The notes under the pieces: model-generated
Databases searched by the model: none
Seen by the model: only the letters and a program-made list of their open reading frames with translations
Told to the model about the DNA's origin: nothing
Part shown: piece after piece, positions 63,238-64,000 of the stretch
How the letters are laid out: each line of letters opens with the position of its first letter
Numbering within the stretch: position 1 is the first letter of the stretch
From: Bacteroidota bacterium
GTDB taxonomy: Bacteria; Bacteroidota; Bacteroidia; JAHEXY01
NCBI GenBank assembly: GCA_023251875.1
Contig: JAHEXY010000001.1
Coordinates: 682,001-746,000 of the forward strand
Direction: 5' to 3'
Length of the DNA: 64,000 nucleotides
Position numbers and translations under genes: made by a program

Positions 63238-64000
63238 TCAATCTAAGAAGATGTATTTTCCATTTTTATCCACAATAATTTTTGGAAGTTTTTTATTCTT
63301 TTCAAAGTAATTATAGCCATCACTAATGTTATCCCAAAATTTAGCCAGTTTTGGATTACCGGAATAGGATATTAAAAGAACATTTAATCTATCGGGTTCT
63401 AATACTTCCGGAAAAATATGAACCTCAATTTTTTCTTGTCCTTCTTGAGTAGCCTCTATTGCTAAAAGATACAATTCTTGCATTTTTTCTTTATGCAAGG
63501 CCACGCATCCGTTCGATTTACATTCCCCATAAATTGAAATACTACCACCTGTTAAGGTAGTTTCACTTGCAATTTTATCGGCTTCATTGGGGTAATTAAT
63601 ATTAAGTGCTAAATAAAAGTTACTAGTGGGTTCAAAGGAATTAATGTAGTAAAAGCCTTCAGGAATTTGCATGTCTCCATTTAAGCGCTTAGGTCCCGGA
63701 GAGCCCGACATAGCACAAAAAGGATAATCAGTAATGTGTGTGAATTGTTCATCCATTTTGTTTTTTGCCCATAATTCGGTTATCATTTCTTTTTTTAAGA
63801 TGCGGATGTATATTTCGAAATTTTTAATGTCTACACCATGAAAGGCTAATAACTCTTTACAATATTGTAAACGGTATTTATATGCTTCTTTTACTCTTGG
63901 ATATTTGAGTTGCGTTTTTTTGAAATCAGAAACCCCTCCTAGCCTCCCCGAAGGGGAGGAAGGGTTTTGTATTGAGTACTTGCCAATTTGAGAGTGTAAA
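63238..64000 (-). CDS. YafK-like L,D-transpeptidase (murein), N-terminus beyond window
   Basis: The open frame reaches the window edge (254 codons seen). FKKTQLKYPRVKEAYKYRLQ leads into FEIYIRILKKEMITELWAKN, then PFCAMSGSPGPKRLNGDMQI, PEGFYYINSFEPTSNFYLAL and ISIYGECKSNGCVALHKE. These are the L,D-transpeptidase/YkuD motifs of the YafK (DpaA-like) group, with catalytic Cys in SNGC and His (replaced here by Tyr in IYGEC) to be checked. The ATG at 63786 is internal. A palindromic repeat at 63931-63965 is read in frame as PSSPSGRLGG near the N-terminal side. It acts on peptidoglycan, or detaches lipoprotein from it, in the periplasm. Confidence 0.85.
   Translation of the reverse strand, partial: LHSQIGKYSIQNPSSPSGRLGGVSDFKKTQLKYPRVKEAYKYRLQYCKELLAFHGVDIKNFEIYIRILKKEMITELWAKNKMDEQFTHITDYPFCAMSGSPGPKRLNGDMQIPEGFYYINSFEPTSNFYLALNINYPNEADKIASETTLTGGSISIYGECKSNGCVALHKEKMQELYLLAIEATQEGQEKIEVHIFPEVLEPDRLNVLLISYSGNPKLAKFWDNISDGYNYFEKNKKLPKIIVDKNGKYIFLD
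63931..63965. repeat. Palindromic repeat, CCTCCCC/GGGGAGG family (copy D), inside coding sequence
   Basis: Outer AACCC / GGGTT and inner CCTCCCC-GAA-GGGGAGG arms. It is translated on the minus strand as PSSPSGRLGG within the L,D-transpeptidase frame, before its conserved N-terminal helix. Confidence 0.8.

Overview
The window is a 64 kb chromosomal segment of an AT-rich Bacteroidota (Bacteroidetes) bacterium. Evidence: the type IX secretion (T9SS) Plug protein, two proteins with T9SS C-terminal sorting domains, SpoIIE phosphatases behind beta-propeller or TPR sensors, PafA-like phosphatase, DUF2807 and DUF3089 lipoproteins, TAnnTTTG-type -7 promoter boxes, and palindromic repeats (CCCTCTCC-NNN-GGAGAGGG and others) of a kind often seen between Bacteroidota genes. 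I cannot name the genus.

Layout. 1-4.3 kb: NAD biosynthesis (thioredoxin-like gene, nadA, start of nadB), pyrG, a glutathione peroxidase lipoprotein and tRNA-Leu(GAG). 4.5-14 kb: three membrane-anchored SpoIIE-type phosphatases (one propeller/Y_Y_Y sensor and two tandem TPR paralogues) with a nitronate monooxygenase and a DinB-like protein. 14-18.3 kb: an MFS transporter, a helical-repeat protein and a DUF234-type ATPase. 18.8-35.6 kb: an accessory island with an orphan InsA-like zinc-ribbon/HTH protein, two giant Sec-exported proteins (2015 aa SpvB-like and 2903 aa YD/RHS with a variable C-terminal tip), a DUF4160/DUF2442 pair between 35-bp direct repeats, and a HicAB module whose hicA has no normal start codon. 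35.7-43.6 kb: RsmI-like methyltransferase, T9SS Plug, an Omp28-like T9SS cargo, a DUF2807 lipoprotein, a PafA-like phosphatase and a DUF3089 lipoprotein. 43.7 kb: rplS. 44-53.6 kb: one operon for Cus-type Cu/Ag RND efflux and a P2-type ATPase, with two frameshifts. 53.9-58.1 kb: a partial type II secretion/pseudopilin operon. 58.2-64 kb: a polysaccharide NDP-sugar dehydratase, gcvT, an SBBP-propeller T9SS cargo and a YafK-like L,D-transpeptidase that runs off the edge.

Two themes stand out. First, the SpvB-like plus RHS gene pair with its regulator-like and TA-like neighbours is the best candidate for a poorly described system: a split polymorphic-toxin shell. Second, several families of short palindromic repeats are read in frame through the N-terminal or signal-peptide regions of exported proteins. 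Two ~100-bp elements (42491-42593 and 61401-61501) have outer arms that differ between copies yet are perfectly self-complementary within each copy. All functional calls come from reading the sequence; no database search was run.
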